From: Excoecaria cochinchinensis
Taxonomy: Eukaryota > Streptophyta > Magnoliopsida > Malpighiales > Euphorbiaceae
Assembly: GCA_947683425.1 (NCBI GenBank)
Contig: CANTUQ010000050.1
Coordinates: forward strand, 14,376,501 to 14,440,500
Length of the DNA stretch: 64,000 nt
Direction of reading: 5' to 3'
The position numbers were made by a program, and so were the translations under genes. Under the pieces are notes generated by a model, which worked only from the letters and a program-made list of their open reading frames with translations, was not told the DNA's origin and searched no databases. Shown in pieces: positions 37,216-49,935 of the stretch. Each line of letters starts with the position of its first letter. Positions within the stretch are counted from its first letter, which is position 1.

Positions 37216-40200
37216 CTAAATTAGCATATGGTTTCCATGATGGGGCATAGGATTTTGTGGAAGACTTGAAAAAGGATCAGCAAAAGGATTAGCAGAAGGT
37301 TGAGGAGGATATTGGGGTTGTTGTTGATAACCATAAGGTACCATCATCGTAGACTGTTGTTGTTGCTGCTGCTGCTGCTGTAGCATCATTTGCTGTTGAC
37401 CAATCATTGCCATTTGCACATTTGTTGGTGGTGCTATGTTGTTTGACATTATAAATGGGTCATGCTGCATTTGCTGCTGCTGTTGCTCAAATGGATTTTG
37501 CACTCCCATACTTCCATATCCATAACCTGCATTCTGCATTTGTATTTGCCTTCTTGCTGTATCATCTTCGTACAAGCTATCGAGTAGTAACCGATCGAAT
37601 CCCCCAGCCTAATGAAGGAAATTTAAACAAAAAAATCATGATTAATATTTATAATTAAGTTACAGCATTAGCATAATACATAACTTAAAAAAAAAAAAAA
37701 AGGAATGTTACTAACCAATTTGGTATCTACAGGCCGACTAGTATTGTTACTTGGTGCAGTAACAAGTGCTAGTTCCCATCCTGTGGCATTTGGCTGTCCA
37801 AGTTCACTCAAAACATTTGATGAAGATGAAGGACCATCGCCAGGTTGAACAATTGCAAGAGCCAAAGCATTGCTTTCCTCAATTTGTAGAGCTTTTGGAT
37901 TAATTTCATTCAAACCCTGCAATCAAATAATGTTTTTTTTTTGTTTAATATATGAATGCCAATAATGACTTTTTTAAAAAACTAATAAAAAAAGAAAGAA
38001 AGAAAACATACAAGAAGATCAGTAGATTCATCAGTAGAAATCAATGGTGGTGCTTCAGGCGCCGGTTCTTCTTGGGGCAGAGCTTCTTCTGGGGTCTCTT
38101 CTGTTTCATTTTCTTCAACTTTTTCAACCATTTCAGGTTCTGAAGGTTCTTCTGCCTTTTCTGGTAATGCTAATGGTTCTTCTACTTCTTTATATTCCTA
38201 TAATTCATGTCAATTCATAATTATAATCCTATTGTTAGTACACCTTTATATTTGTGGAAACATTTCAATTAAATTCTCTTGTTCATAATTCTATTAAAAC
38301 TAAGAGAAATATTAAATTTTATTTACAAAATGAGTTTTTTTAGTTTTTTCATTTAATATTAGTAAAATTGAAAATCAACAATAAGTTCTTCAGATTATTA
38401 ATAACTTGGTAAGTTTTGTATTAGTTACTTACCAATCTTTTATTGAAAGAACCTGCCTGAGGTGCTTCTTTTATATATTCTTCCATTGTAGCTAGGAAGG
38501 ATGGAGGAGGCTGTTTATTTTCACAATAAATTTCAGAATTAATTTATTATGTCCTTTCCCAAATATTTCTTCTTATTTTTTTTTTTTAAAAAAAGAAAAA
38601 AAACCTGTCTCAATGTTGGAAATTGGAAGTTTCTAGCTAGATCCAAACCCTTGCAATATTCATAAAATTCAGCAAGATTTTCAGCCTGAACACAAATACT
38701 TAAACAAGTAAGCATACAAATTAAATACCAAGTGAATTTTAAAAATATTTGTATCTTACAGTACAAATTAATTAAATTAACCTGTTGTCCAGCTCTTTTG
38801 TATACATTCAGTGCTTTGGCTGCATCATGCCTTGACATATCAAAAAACTGAAATATATATATATAATTAGTTAATATGTATAATTGAGGGAAAATAATGA
38901 AAAGAAATTCTTAAAGAGTATGGCTAATTAATTAATTACCATGTCCACAAGATTGATGATTCCATCATTAATTGCACAGTATATCTTGAAGCTCTCTTTT
39001 AAGATCTTCACATGGATAATTAAACAAGTCAAATTCATATCAAGGCAGAAAATAGAAAAGAAAAACCATTACTATGCAGAATACCAGGGCTAAGGCATAT
39101 TGGACGAGATAATTACTGTAGGATAATCCTTCAGGCTGCAAAATTTTTTGGAAAAAAATAAAAATGTGATATAAATAAATAATTAATTTGAAAAATGGAA
39201 TTGGGAAGTAATTACCTGACAACCAATTAGACGATAAAGAAGTTGCTGTAATGCAGGTAATTGGTCCAGTAGTTCATCTCTATTCAACATCCTTGTTCTA
39301 CTATGTACCTAATTTATAATTGAAATTAATTAATTAAGATTAAGAATATTAATTTAATATTTTTGATAGTATGATTAACATAAAAAAGAAAAAAAAAAAG
39401 AAACCTTGGCTGCAACTGGTGATGCTTTGGTTAAACGTTCAGCTTCAATATCATATTTTAAAACCCTAAAACATTCAAGTCTTTCCTCTAGAAACAGTGC
39501 GTACGTCCGAACCCATGCAGAGCAATCCCATGCTGCATGCATAATTATATTAAATAAATAAATAAATTCATATAATTTTAAAAAATTGAGTGATAATCCA
39601 GTACGAGTTATACGACGTCCGATGCACTACATTGGTCATTCGGTCGAATAATGCATAAAAAAGCGGTGCATCGTGTACATTTAATTTTTCGATCAAAAAA
39701 TTTTCTAGAATAAATAAAAGGAAAATACCCATTGGGCTAGAGTCGTCTTTGAAATTGGAAATTTGGAGAATATTTCCTCTGTGGACATAATTTAGAAGCT
39801 CCTCTCGAAAGGTAGGGTCTCCTTCCCTTAATGTTCTATGAATCACTATCAATATCTTTATAGCAACCTATATAAACATATATATATTTCCTCATAAATC
39901 AATTTCTATATTAATACTGATTAATATTTTTGATTAGTAAATAAAAGGATTGATCAAAGAGAAATTACGATCCAATTCTTGGTCTTAGATAATCTCTTGG
40001 CAAGTGCATGGATGCAATATGCAACATCTGCTCGCGGACGTATCACTGAAGTTGCTGAAAATATTTCTGCATGCGTTCAATACACATAATTGAATAACAC
40101 AAATAAATATAAATTATTATTATTATTATTATTTTGCTTTTCTTGAACAAGCCATAAAACCAAGCTCGATCGAACTTTTAATTAAGTGCTGACAATTAGA

Positions 40201-40563
40201 TCAAATTCCGATGATTTGTGCATTAAATGAATATTGAAAAAAAGAATAATCTAATTTCTAAGAAAATAAGAAGAAAAGATGGCATTGATGCATCAACTTA
40301 CTTCTAACATGACGCTCCTTCGGAGGACATTCCACATGATTTGTGGCTTTTACGATGGCAATATCCAAATCCTTTGAAATTAAACAAATCAAATTTGGAT
40401 TTATGAATATCCAGAAATATATATATATATATATATATATATATTCTTAACAAGAAGAATAAAAAGAAATTACCTTAAATTCGCTATTAACCTTGGCAAG
40501 TCCAACCGTGGTTGTGTCTTTAAGTGCCCCATATGCTTTTCTGAAACTGGTAAAGGTTCCCAT
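37216..40563 (-). CDS. ANTH-domain clathrin assembly protein (AP180/CALM type)
   Basis: Fourteen exons (complement): 40563-40474, 40371-40302, 40066-39969, 39867-39729, 39532-39405, 39308-39216, 39135-39085, 39005-38940, 38847-38782, 38685-38605, 38510-38433, 38197-38012, 37916-37716, 37608-37216; 1740 nt, 579 aa, one frame. The N-terminal ANTH domain carries the phosphoinositide-binding motif KX9KX(K/R)(H/Y) as K38 ... K48-E-R50-H51. Typical blocks are CIHALAKRLSKTKNW, HRTLREGDPTFREELLNY and AWDCSAWVRTYALFLEERLE. The tail is disordered: a Glu/Pro-rich part (exon 12), STDLL clathrin-box-like end, DSLYEDDTARRQ, NPF, DPF and ADPF adaptor motifs, and a poly-Gln run. It would link clathrin and PI(4,5)P2 in endocytosis at the plasma membrane or trans-Golgi. 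By sequence and position it resembles Arabidopsis At5g57200. Confidence 0.95.
37341..37505 (-). repeat. CAG/CAA poly-Gln codon runs
   Basis: Imperfect CAA/CAG runs in the last exon of the clathrin assembly gene encode Gln tracts of five, then nine in QQQMMLQ9. They are coding microsatellites whose length may vary. Confidence 0.8.
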
Positions 40564-42283
40564 TTTGTTGGAATTTATTTATCAGAAAAGCAAATAGAGC
40601 ACAAAAAGGGAGGTGAAAGACATTTAGAGATATGTTTTTGATTTTGGAACTGAAAATGTTATTTCTGTGGTTGTTTACTTTGCCTCCAAAATGTGCGGAA
40701 CAAAATATGTAACTAATTTTAAGAAATGGACAATTTTGTTATTATCACTCCCTAACTACTACTACTACTAATTATTATTATTATACCAAAAAACAGGTTT
40801 TATTATTGATTATATTCTGCACCATTACTTCCATTGCAGTTACCACCAAAATTAAACTAATTTCTGATTAATACCTGAGCCTATTTTTTAATTTGTCACT
40901 TTTATTCTATTCAACCCACTTATTGGATCTGTGTTGTGTTGAATTCTCCTATTTTCAATTAAATTCAAGAATTTAATAAAATAATATATTCAATTGTTCA
41001 AGTTAAGCAATTCCTAACAATTAATCAAACCAGAAGCACATAAAAAAAAATAATAAGTATAGCAAGCATAAAACAAACAAGTAAAGATTTTTGCCTATTT
41101 ACATCATGGTATTGGTTGGTTATACGCATCTCATGCGAGTGCATGCACTAATTCGTATGAAATGTTTTGCAAACATAAACATGCTACAAAACAGAATGGT
41201 TCGGATGACTTGTATCACATTCATCCTCGCTCAAAATAGTCTCTTGTAGCTTGGTTCTTGATAGAGCAAAGAAACAACCAAGAATGAAGCTCAAAGTTAC
41301 CTGCAACTCAAGGAGCTTTAAGTATGTACATCATATATTACACTACACAAAAAGATGCAACTCCATACATTTCATTCAATTTGTCTGGTGGCTCCTCCTT
41401 CACTTGCTCGAATACTGAATCCCAGATTTAGCTGCCCCATAAGTTCTCCTCAGTCGCTTATGTGATTCTGGGTCCACTTGACTTTTCCCTGCTTGCTTTA
41501 CTGATCATTCAAAGACTTTTCCCTTCTTGGATATGGACTTCAGCTCTTTATTGCCTATTTTTCTGCCTGTAGAATAAGCAAGCACATAAAAATACTAAAA
41601 TCCATAATATTCATTGCCACTTCATGAGAACCAAAATAAAAGGAAAAACTATCAACACCACGTGTAGTAATACCCAACAGTGTGCCTCATCAATATCTCA
41701 GAGTGTGATTGTGCAAAAATATTTGCCACGTAAGTTAACATTTCAATATATATATATTAATGAAAATCCCTAATCGCTAGTGATATGGAAAAAGCACTAG
41801 CCTTATCCAGCCCAAGAAACAATGGCATCAGATAAGACTAATATTCAATTAAAATTCAATGTTTAACTTTCCAATGAATAATTACCGCAACAAGATTTTG
41901 GACCAAAAAAAGAAGTTACAACAACAAGATTTAGGGACCCCAGTCATGCAACTAAGATTTCAAAAAAGTGGTGAAACTTTTCAAATTAGTGCAGAAGCAA
42001 GCATGTTGCAACAAGAAAAAAAAAATCGAATAAAAAGGAAAATCAAATATTTCTCCTGTGTATTCCTGGACTTAGGCTAAGAAACAAGATTGAAGAAAAA
42101 ATTACCTACCACCAACAGAGTTCAATATGTGCACTTCCAGGTGCTGTTGCCTCATTTTTGCTACAACTGGCCAACATAAGCACAGGCCAACTACATGAAT
42201 CCATATTTAGTCATCCCATAACTTGTCCTGCTCAGGTTATCAAAACTTGGTCCAGAGCACAGTTTTTTCATTCACTGAATTGA
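40564..42283. other. Spacer between clathrin assembly gene and ERG
   Basis: Contains the promoter of the clathrin gene (right after 40563) and the ERG 3' region. ACT/ATT triplet runs lie at about 40755-40785. An inexact duplicate of the last ERG exon lies at 41290-41580 (separate entry). The 73-codon frame at 41859-42080 is Lys/Gln-rich with no family signature and is not called. Confidence 0.5.
41350..41580 (-). pseudogene. Degenerate duplicate of the last ERG exon and 3' UTR
   Basis: The plus-strand text ccttcttggatatggacttcagctctttattg (about 41520-41552) mirrors ccctcttgaatatggacctcagctcttcatta (about 42320-42352) of ERG exon 8, followed in both by a ctgcaagt/ctgtag-type acceptor and aataa. 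The upstream match continues through gccccataagttctcctcag versus tcccataacttgtcctgctcag. The frame is broken, so this copy cannot supply the normal C-terminus. Confidence 0.7.
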
Positions 42284-45200
42284 TCATTTGAGTCTAACCT
42301 GGAGGATCAGGTGCACTTCCCTCTTGAATATGGACCTCAGCTCTTCATTAGCTTCAATACCTATCCTTCTGCAAGTGGAATAAAACAATACATAAATGAT
42401 GCAAAGCAAGGAATAAAGATTATATTACCATTACATGGTAGCAAAAAACAGGAAGAAGACATAGAAGCAGGAATACCAACTCCATCTACAGAAAAGATGT
42501 CAGAATAGTAAATCAAGCTTACAAGGAAATAGTTGTCAAGGAAACAAAGATCAATGTATGAATTACAGATGATTTCACATCATTGCTTATGTTCCTTGAA
42601 ACATGCTCACAGAATGATTTATTTGTTAGCATATCTTTCTTCTTCCTTTTTCGCTTTGTAAGCAAAATGTAGATCTGGGCTCAATAGAATGGTAATACTA
42701 AGATTGTAAGGCATAAAATAAGCACATTTTTCTATGTTGGCATTTTTTTTAATGAATCACAAAGATTAGGAAGTCTAAAAGCATGTGTGACGAGTTTGAG
42801 GAATGAAACTCAAGGTGGTGCGCTTTCAATCTCTTAAAAAATACCTCTTTTAATTTGCAAGATTGGTCATAGGGGCTAAGCACATACCCTCACAAACATA
42901 CTCTTCCTCATGCACATGGGTTATGAAGGCATCTTAAGAAGGATTCAGAAGATCCTTTTGCTAATTTCTTTTTCGAGGTTAATCACAGTTTTCTTTGAAT
43001 TTTGGTAGAAGTTTTACAGTTAGAACCCTGAAAAAACTAATTAACGACCTTTGAACCATACTGGCTTTTAGAAGGCACCTTCAAAACTCAAAAGGACAAC
43101 ATCACATGAAGAGTGCAAATAATTTTCCTCCCCCAAATATACATGAAGATATCAAATAGTCGCACCATATTTTTCAGAATTACTCAGCTGAAACTACAGA
43201 ATAGTAATCCTCAGGAATTAGTAACATACCCTATTTTTGAGCCCCTCTTCCCCACAAGAATCTTTCTCTGGCTTAGTTTGTGAGTGATGAAGTGCTGTTC
43301 AATCCTGACAGAACCATCTCGTAGCTCCTTCCAATCGATCAACCTATGTTCGATGCCATATGGGATTTCCTGAAATGTGAACATTTTCAAATCCTCATTC
43401 ATAGGCTCTAAATATATAATCTCTCTTCAAACTCCACTTTCTCTTTCATAAGATTGTTAGAATCATACAATGCCACAAAACAATATAGAAGGCACAAACT
43501 GAAAGGAAGAAAAAGAAAAAGCTTCCTTTTGTTACCTGATGGACATGATCTAGTAACCTTTCTCGGACAACCTCTAATGAAATGTTCTTCATAACTTCTT
43601 CACTCATAGACTGTGGATCCTCATCCCAAGGTCTTTGAACTGCCTGAGCAAACAAATCCATTGAAAAAGCAGAGTCAACAGGAAGTCTCATTAAAAGGTA
43701 CACAGGAACAAGATGATTTTGAAACAGCTTATGACTGCATACCTAGACCGTTATCTGAAAAAATAGGACATTTTAACAAAAGCTGACTGGAAGTATAAAT
43801 GAATTATGAGAGGTTGAATCTAACCCGTTTTAAAAGATAAAAAGTGCTTTTCGGAAAGTGAAAAATTGAAACAGCAAGTGCACTTGTGCAAACCAGTGCC
43901 AAAAGCAAAAGTACATTCAAGAATACTGATGGAATCTAAAGAAAACTAGTATGCCTGTTATAGGTGATTAAATCAATTTCTAAACAAGAACAACTTCACA
44001 TTTAGAGGCACTAATAATCCTGCAGCCAGCCATGTGGAACAAAGTCAAAATAATGTCAGCATAAGGGTTTGGGGAGAAGAAAAAAATGTGAACTTGCATG
44101 AAAAAACAATAATAAATGCATTTCCAGCATCAGAAGTAACATTAAAGAGTTCATATCATTTCAGGAACTAAAATAGAGAATATGCCCTCAATTGCTAAAT
44201 AGTTGTATTAATTCAGGATCCAGAAAACCCCAATGCTTTTTAGAACTTAAAAAAATTAAAAACAAAAATAAAAACATGCCTGCTTCATTAGGTATTGCGT
44301 AAGATTTTTTACGCCGGCACCCTTCAGCGCTGAGATCATGAAGCACCTATATGATAAGATCAAATGCTTTTTTAATCATCCACAATCAATTACCACAATG
44401 AGCAACAATAGATTTTCATTTACTAACAAGTGCTCACCTATCATATCCAGGAAGATCTTTAAATTGCTCAGCAACCTTGAGTAAGTCTTTCTTTTTATCA
44501 ACAAGGTCAACCTTATTCATACATAATATCCTCTTCTGTTTTGGGTTTGTTTGTGCTCCCACACGTTCAATCAGTCTCACCACTCTTGAATCCGGCCTGC
44601 GTACATGACAATACATATACATCTGAGGACTAATTTATGAGTGACTAGCCCATAACAGGAAATCAAAGCTAAAGATGCACACCGTCATCACACAAGTCAG
44701 ATGTTTCTGTTTCATCCATTAAAACTAATCAATCAAATAATATGGCAAAAAGGATTATTTCATTATTATTTTTTTCTAAACCTGCAGAACACAGTTCAAA
44801 GTTAGGAATAACCTACCAATAGAAGATGAAATAATCAGAAATTAATGACACTCTTCCTCAAGCAGATGAATGATTGACATGTGTTGGTAGTTTGGAAATA
44901 CATGACCTATGCCCATATAACAAGAGAAACGTGTAACACATAATGAAAATGTCTGAGCTCAAAACTAAGAGGATACTCATGAAAAATGTAACTTGCTATA
45001 ACAATGAGACCTCATTAAGTCTCTCTAATGCGAAAAAGGGGTGGGAATTACCCATTCCCACAAGGATCTACCCAATGAGGCAGAGGCAAAAATCTTACGG
45101 TCATTGCCCAAGCCCTGGTCAGGCACAATACATTTATACACTTAAAAGCATATAGAATTGTATTTGAGGTCAAAATGCCTGAAAATAGTTAGTCATTTTG

Positions 45201-47508
45201 TTAAATAATACTTCCCTCTGTTCCGTATTTACTGGAAACTTTTTTCTTGTTCTGCTTTAAGCATTTTTTATTAAATTAGGGAACTTAATTGTCTATTCCA
45301 ATTTTATTATTATTTACTGGTCCTTCCATGCATTTATTCTGATTGCCTTTCTTTATCTCAATTTATGGAAAAGACCAACGAAAGAATAATTTAGTCAATT
45401 TACAGCTAATATTTTAAAGAATTGATTGTTTAATCCTTCTCTTGATCAATTACACTTGAAACAGAAGGAATTATAACAATTGCCATAGCAACAATACAAA
45501 TAACTTACTTTCAATTTATGAATTTACAAGGCCACCACAAAGTAAAATGCTCATTATATGTTAATAACAGAAGAATAAATATTGAAGGTTAAAGCATATT
45601 CAGATCAGCAACCTGGTAATATGCCTCTGGACATCAAAAACAACCATGAGCATGTCATATAAATCAACTACACTCCAAGCATTTTCCACACGAGCCTTCA
45701 TATCTTTGTAAGGATAGCCACTGCTCTTTAACATAATGCCAGGAGTATCAATGAAACACTGCATGAAGACATGAATGAAATTCTTTTATATTCTTAGAGA
45801 GCTTAACAAAAGAACTGTAATAAAAAACTAAGTAGGGGGAATTTCAAAAAATAAATCAATCTTGAAAACAGACTAAGCCAAGTTTGAATTACCTAAATCG
45901 AAATATCTAACTTGTTTTGATCAATTCATTCACTTTTGAGCATTTAACTATTATTTTGGCCTCAAAAGGAATAAATTTTCTAATGAAACTTTGATTTTTG
46001 ATAATGATGCAGCTCCTTTGGTTTTGATGACTCAATAACTGGATCAAATCAACCCAACTGATTTTAATAAATTATCAAATTGAATTAACTGAAATTTATC
46101 AACTTTGATTCAAAAATTCAATTTAAACACATAAAGCTCACCTATTTAGATGTTACTTGATAATAACTATGTACATATAAGGAAGAGGAAAATAAAAATT
46201 TAAAGAATTGTTACCTAAAGGAAACAACAGTCCAATACTAAAAGAATGAAAGCAACTTAAATAGGATGACATTATAAAGAGAGTAGTTCAATAAAGCTTC
46301 TTGTTGGCAACATTGCCCCCTTAAAAGAGTCGCTCTATAACTTTCATTCAAGATGAGAACTACTACCAACTGAGCAATCAAATGTTTAACCAAAATCCAC
46401 ATGATCTAGTATAATAAGCAAATGAAATTATTAAGTTCGACCCATCCAGCCAGTCAAACTAAGAAGAACAAGGACAAGAGAGACTAATACTTGCAAAAAA
46501 GTACTTGTGCATCGGATACAGAATAATAGAGATGGAATAAGATTTAACATCAAAATAACTAAATTATTTCCTTCAGGTCCTGATACTTTCATTCCAATGT
46601 TGTGATCAGGACATGATGGTGCTTCAGGTTTTAATGTTTTGATACTATAAACAGTCATAGATAAAGTTAATTTATCCAAATTAACAATGAGGAAAAATGA
46701 ATAAATTTAAATTCAAAACAACAGACATACAATTTGGGTGTCCCCTTTAGTCATTACTCCTAATACTTCATGAGTAGTTGTATTTGTCTTCCGTGACACA
46801 GCAGACACCTTTGTCCCAACCTGATAAATTCCAATTATATTTGAAAATCAGTACTAGTAGTCAGGAAACAACTCATAAGAAGGCAAGAACATATCAGCAT
46901 CAGCACTCAATAAATCAGCTATTGTTCAAATTTCATTATTAATTCAAACTGGCTACTTCAAAGGATTCAAATTTTGTTAAAGAAATCAAATAAAGCAAAG
47001 ACTCACAAATGTAAAATATTAAAGGGGAAAGAAAACATATTCTAAAGAACTGAAAGAAACAAACCATGTAATTAGTCAGGGCTGATTTTCCAGCATTAGG
47101 AGCACCAACTATTCCAACAGAAAGCGATTTCTGGTCCTCCTCCCTCACTACCTGATCTTCATCCTTATCATCTGGTCCCTCCAATGCAGCCTGAAGCAAT
47201 GCTTTGGCAAGCATTCTCCTTTTCTCCTCCTGCTCCTGCTCCTCCAATAGTTTGAGGTTCGACTTCTGGGTTTCATGGCCAAGGACTAATCTATCTGTTC
47301 TGTGCCTATATTTCTCATCCCAAGTGGGCTCCTGAGAGGTTGCATTAGAATCGATATTTGGTATGGTGTAATGGCTGCTGTCAAACACTGAGTCGTTATC
47401 ACTGTCGTTTTGTTCGGTTTGGGCTGAGAAGAAATGAGAGAGAGGAATTGAATTGCGTGGTTTCAATGTAAGGTTTCTTAGAACTTGAAATGATCTCAAA
47501 GCTTTCAT
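42284..47508 (-). CDS. ERG: Organellar ERA-type GTPase
   Basis: Eight exons (complement): 47508-47065, 46820-46731, 45758-45613, 44596-44438, 44346-44280, 43643-43536, 43369-43230, 42368-42284; 1239 nt, 412 aa. The start MKALRSFQVLRN gives an Arg/Ser-rich, acid-free presequence, so mitochondrial targeting is likely. GTPase motifs: G1 GAPNAGKS (135-142), effector loop TNTTTHE, G3 DTPG (182-185), G4 NKVD (254-257), G5 SALKG (285-289). A C-terminal KH domain binds rRNA (GKRGSKIGRIGIEANEELR; end LILQVRLK). ERA proteins mature the 3' end of small-subunit rRNA; plant ERG is needed for seed development. The intron after exon 5 appears to use a GC donor (CAG then GCATGT); a GT alternative four bases further would change one residue (Val to Phe). 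An AGGGTTTT telo-box lies about 80 bp upstream. Confidence 0.95.
45210..45475. mobile_element. Stowaway-like MITE in ERG intron 3
   Basis: The left end CTTCCCTCTGTTCCGTATTTAC and the right end on the other strand TAATTCCTTCTGTTTCAAG share the ctccctctgtttc consensus of Stowaway elements. TA lies at both borders. About 265 bp, non-coding. Confidence 0.6.
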
Positions 47509-47844
47509 TTTAATGTTACTCTGATGATTGCAGAACACGCAGAGGCAGAAAGCGACGATTTTGGAGGTGTTTTACAATAGAGTTTTTTAGGGTTTTGAGG
47601 AGTTTTTAGAGGAGGCGGATACAGCTAAACTCCCACGCTACCAAATTACCAATACCCTAATAAAAATGCCATCTTGAGTGAGCACTTCCACCACTTGCTT
47701 TTGATAATAGCAATATTATTAGGCTTTGAGTTGTAAATTTGTCCTAATATAGTAATATTTAATAAAAATGTGAATTTTATTTGTTGATTTGTTGCAATAT
47801 TACTCACCATATTTTAAAATTTATTGAAATTTACTTATACTGTT
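47509..47844. promoter_or_regulatory. ERG upstream region with telo-box
   Basis: On the ERG coding strand an AAACCCTAAAA sequence (complement of about 47587-47597) lies about 80 bp before the ATG. Telo-boxes of this form are common upstream of plant genes for translation and ribosome biogenesis. No TATA box is evident. Confidence 0.45.
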
Positions 47845-48285
47845 TGATAACACAGCAAATATCATATGTTTTCAGGCCCATGGAGTCGGCCCAAGGTCCA
47901 CAAGGCAAAGCGAACAGGCACGAGCCCCAAGAAGGACCGATCGGACGACGTGACATCCCGTCCCATCAGCCGCCTGATACAAGGCAATGCTCACTTCAAC
48001 CTCCTGCTCGCTGTCAGTTCACCGGATACTTATTCTGACGGCCAGAGATCACTCCACTAGGCACTCAAGTGCCCCTCAACATCTCTTATAAATAGTCCAG
48101 CCAGCGATGGCCTCAGTTATTAAACCTTGAGCACTCTCTCTCTACAAGCTTTCTCTCTCTAAAGTTGTTAACTTAAGTTTTGGAGTGCTTACGCCCGGTC
48201 CGACCGGGTACTCTTCTTTTCAGGTCGCTTTCACCCGATCGGTCGTTTCCTCCCTCTCCAGATAAAGACAATTCAGGCTTTATCA
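47845..48285 (+). mobile_element. Solo LTR with 5-bp target duplication
   Basis: The 441-bp sequence starts TGATAA and ends TTATCA (inverted ends with TG..CA) and is flanked on both sides by ctgtt (47840-47844, 48286-48290). It is far more GC-rich than its surroundings. A TTATAAATAG TATA box at 48086-48095 points to plus-strand transcription, followed by CT-rich sequence as in LTR R/U5 regions. No internal retrotransposon sequence remains, so it probably arose by recombination between two LTRs. Family not determined. Confidence 0.85.
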
Positions 48286-48349
48286 CTGTTCATTCACACA
48301 TATAGAGATTTGATTAAAAGAGAATAATATTACACAATTAAAATATTAA

Positions 48350-48700
48350 CACCTTGTTCGGATGAGAATAGATATGGAGGAAAATAAAATTTACTTTAAT
48401 GATGAGATAAATTAAATTTATCGTCTTTTACTTTTTATTAGTTGGTATTCTCACTTAAACACAAAAAATTTTAATTTATTCTTCTATGATTAAAAAATAA
48501 AAATAAAAATTTTATTATATTTACTCTCATTTATCTCTATTTCGAAGAAAAATAAAACTTAATCCATTTCATCTTTTATTCACTTTCACTTTCTTTTTTT
48601 TGCATTCATTTTTTTTATCAAAACAAATAGAGAAAATTATATTTCACTTACTCTACTCTCAATTACTCCCACTTACGTCAATCCAAACAAAAGATAAGAG
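48350..48700. mobile_element. Probable MITE with TTGTTYGGAT ends
   Basis: The left end (ccttgttcggatgag) and the right end on the opposite strand (cttttgtttggattgac) match as short inverted repeats, and the AT-rich interior contains mirrored tttactctcattt-like blocks. Border duplication unclear. Confidence 0.4.
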
Positions 48701-48774
48701 TAAAATAAAACTTTAATCAAATATTAAGGATAAATTTATAACTTTCAACATGTTATTATTTGGAGATAATACAC

Positions 48775-49190
48775 ATAAAGGCACTTGTAGTTGGCAATTA
48801 TTTTTAATTACACATTTCAAAATTTTACACTCCTAAAATTGACAAAATTGACTAATTAGCCATTTAAATTTGACAATATACATATATTACCCCTTTATTA
48901 TTGACAAAATTTATAACTATTACCCCTAAATTTTTTTCATGTGTATTATTTTTACTAAATTTATATGATTTTCATAGAAGTACATATTATGTGCTAAATA
49001 TAATGAGAAAATGTATGTATACAAAGAATGTAGCAGGGGTAATAGGTATAATTTTGTTAAAGTCAGAGAGTAATATATGCTCATTTTCAAATTTAAATGG
49101 ACAGATAAGTTATTTTTTTCAATTTCAAATATAGAACTCAAATTTTTGCCAATTACATATGTGTTTTATGTAATATTAATTATTATTGCA
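48775..49190. mobile_element. Probable foldback element
   Basis: The left aatacacataaaggcacttg ... ttggcaattat and the right strand-inverted attacataaaacacatatg ... ttggcaaaaat mirror each other, and aaatttaaatgg-type inner blocks also pair. No coding frame and no clear target duplication. Confidence 0.4.
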
Positions 49191-49528
49191 GCAAAACATA
49201 TTATTATTAGGTCATCAACTTTGAAGTTTTTCTTTTTATATTGAATCAAAATTTACACTGAACTCTTTTTACTTTTAATTTTAAGTTTTAACCATTAAAT
49301 TCTTAATCAACAACAATGAAAAAAAAAATTAAATACACGTTTCAGTTAAAATTGTGTGAGGTAAAAAAGATATTTGATATTTAGTAAATAAATTATTAAG
49401 AATCTCATGTCAAAAATTATAAAAAAAGCTTAAAAAATATTATTAAGCCTAAAAATATTTCACAAAATTCTAAATAAATTTCCATTTATATTGTTGCTGC
49501 ATTGTGCATCAAGTATCAAATTGGTGGC

Positions 49529-49935
49529 TGAAGGAAAAATAAAAGAAGAAAGTAATAGATACATACTTGTTGTAGCGCGGTAAATATCGTTGCGGAAGCG
49601 TTACAAGGAACTCCTTTTATTGGTCACCGGTCTGCTTTTTATCCACTCGGAATAATAGCAGATAGATCACAATCTAGAAATCCCTGAAAGATTAACACAA
49701 AATAATCGTGAGTGGGAACGAGCAGTCTTTGCGGCTTATACGTTTTCTCGTTACCAAATTATGAGGATCTCACCTCTATTTATAGAGGTCCTAAAGGCTA
49801 GAATCTTAACCCTAGTCTAACTCAGAATCATTTCTAAGATATGATTTGGTAATTTAATTTAGATTAAATAACTCAATTTAATCTGGATAAAAACTCAATC
49901 CTTTATAGAGTCATGAGCGTATCCCAACTCTATCA
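49529..49935 (-). repeat. 3' LTR of the copia element
   Basis: A 407-bp direct repeat of 56565-56970, with about 9% differences. It carries a TATTTATAGAGG-like TATA motif on the plus-strand text near 49780, mirrored in the other LTR. Confidence 0.93.

Noticed and set aside
42311..42508. Plus-strand frame over ERG exon 8
   Set aside because: Antisense shadow of the last ERG exon plus intron.
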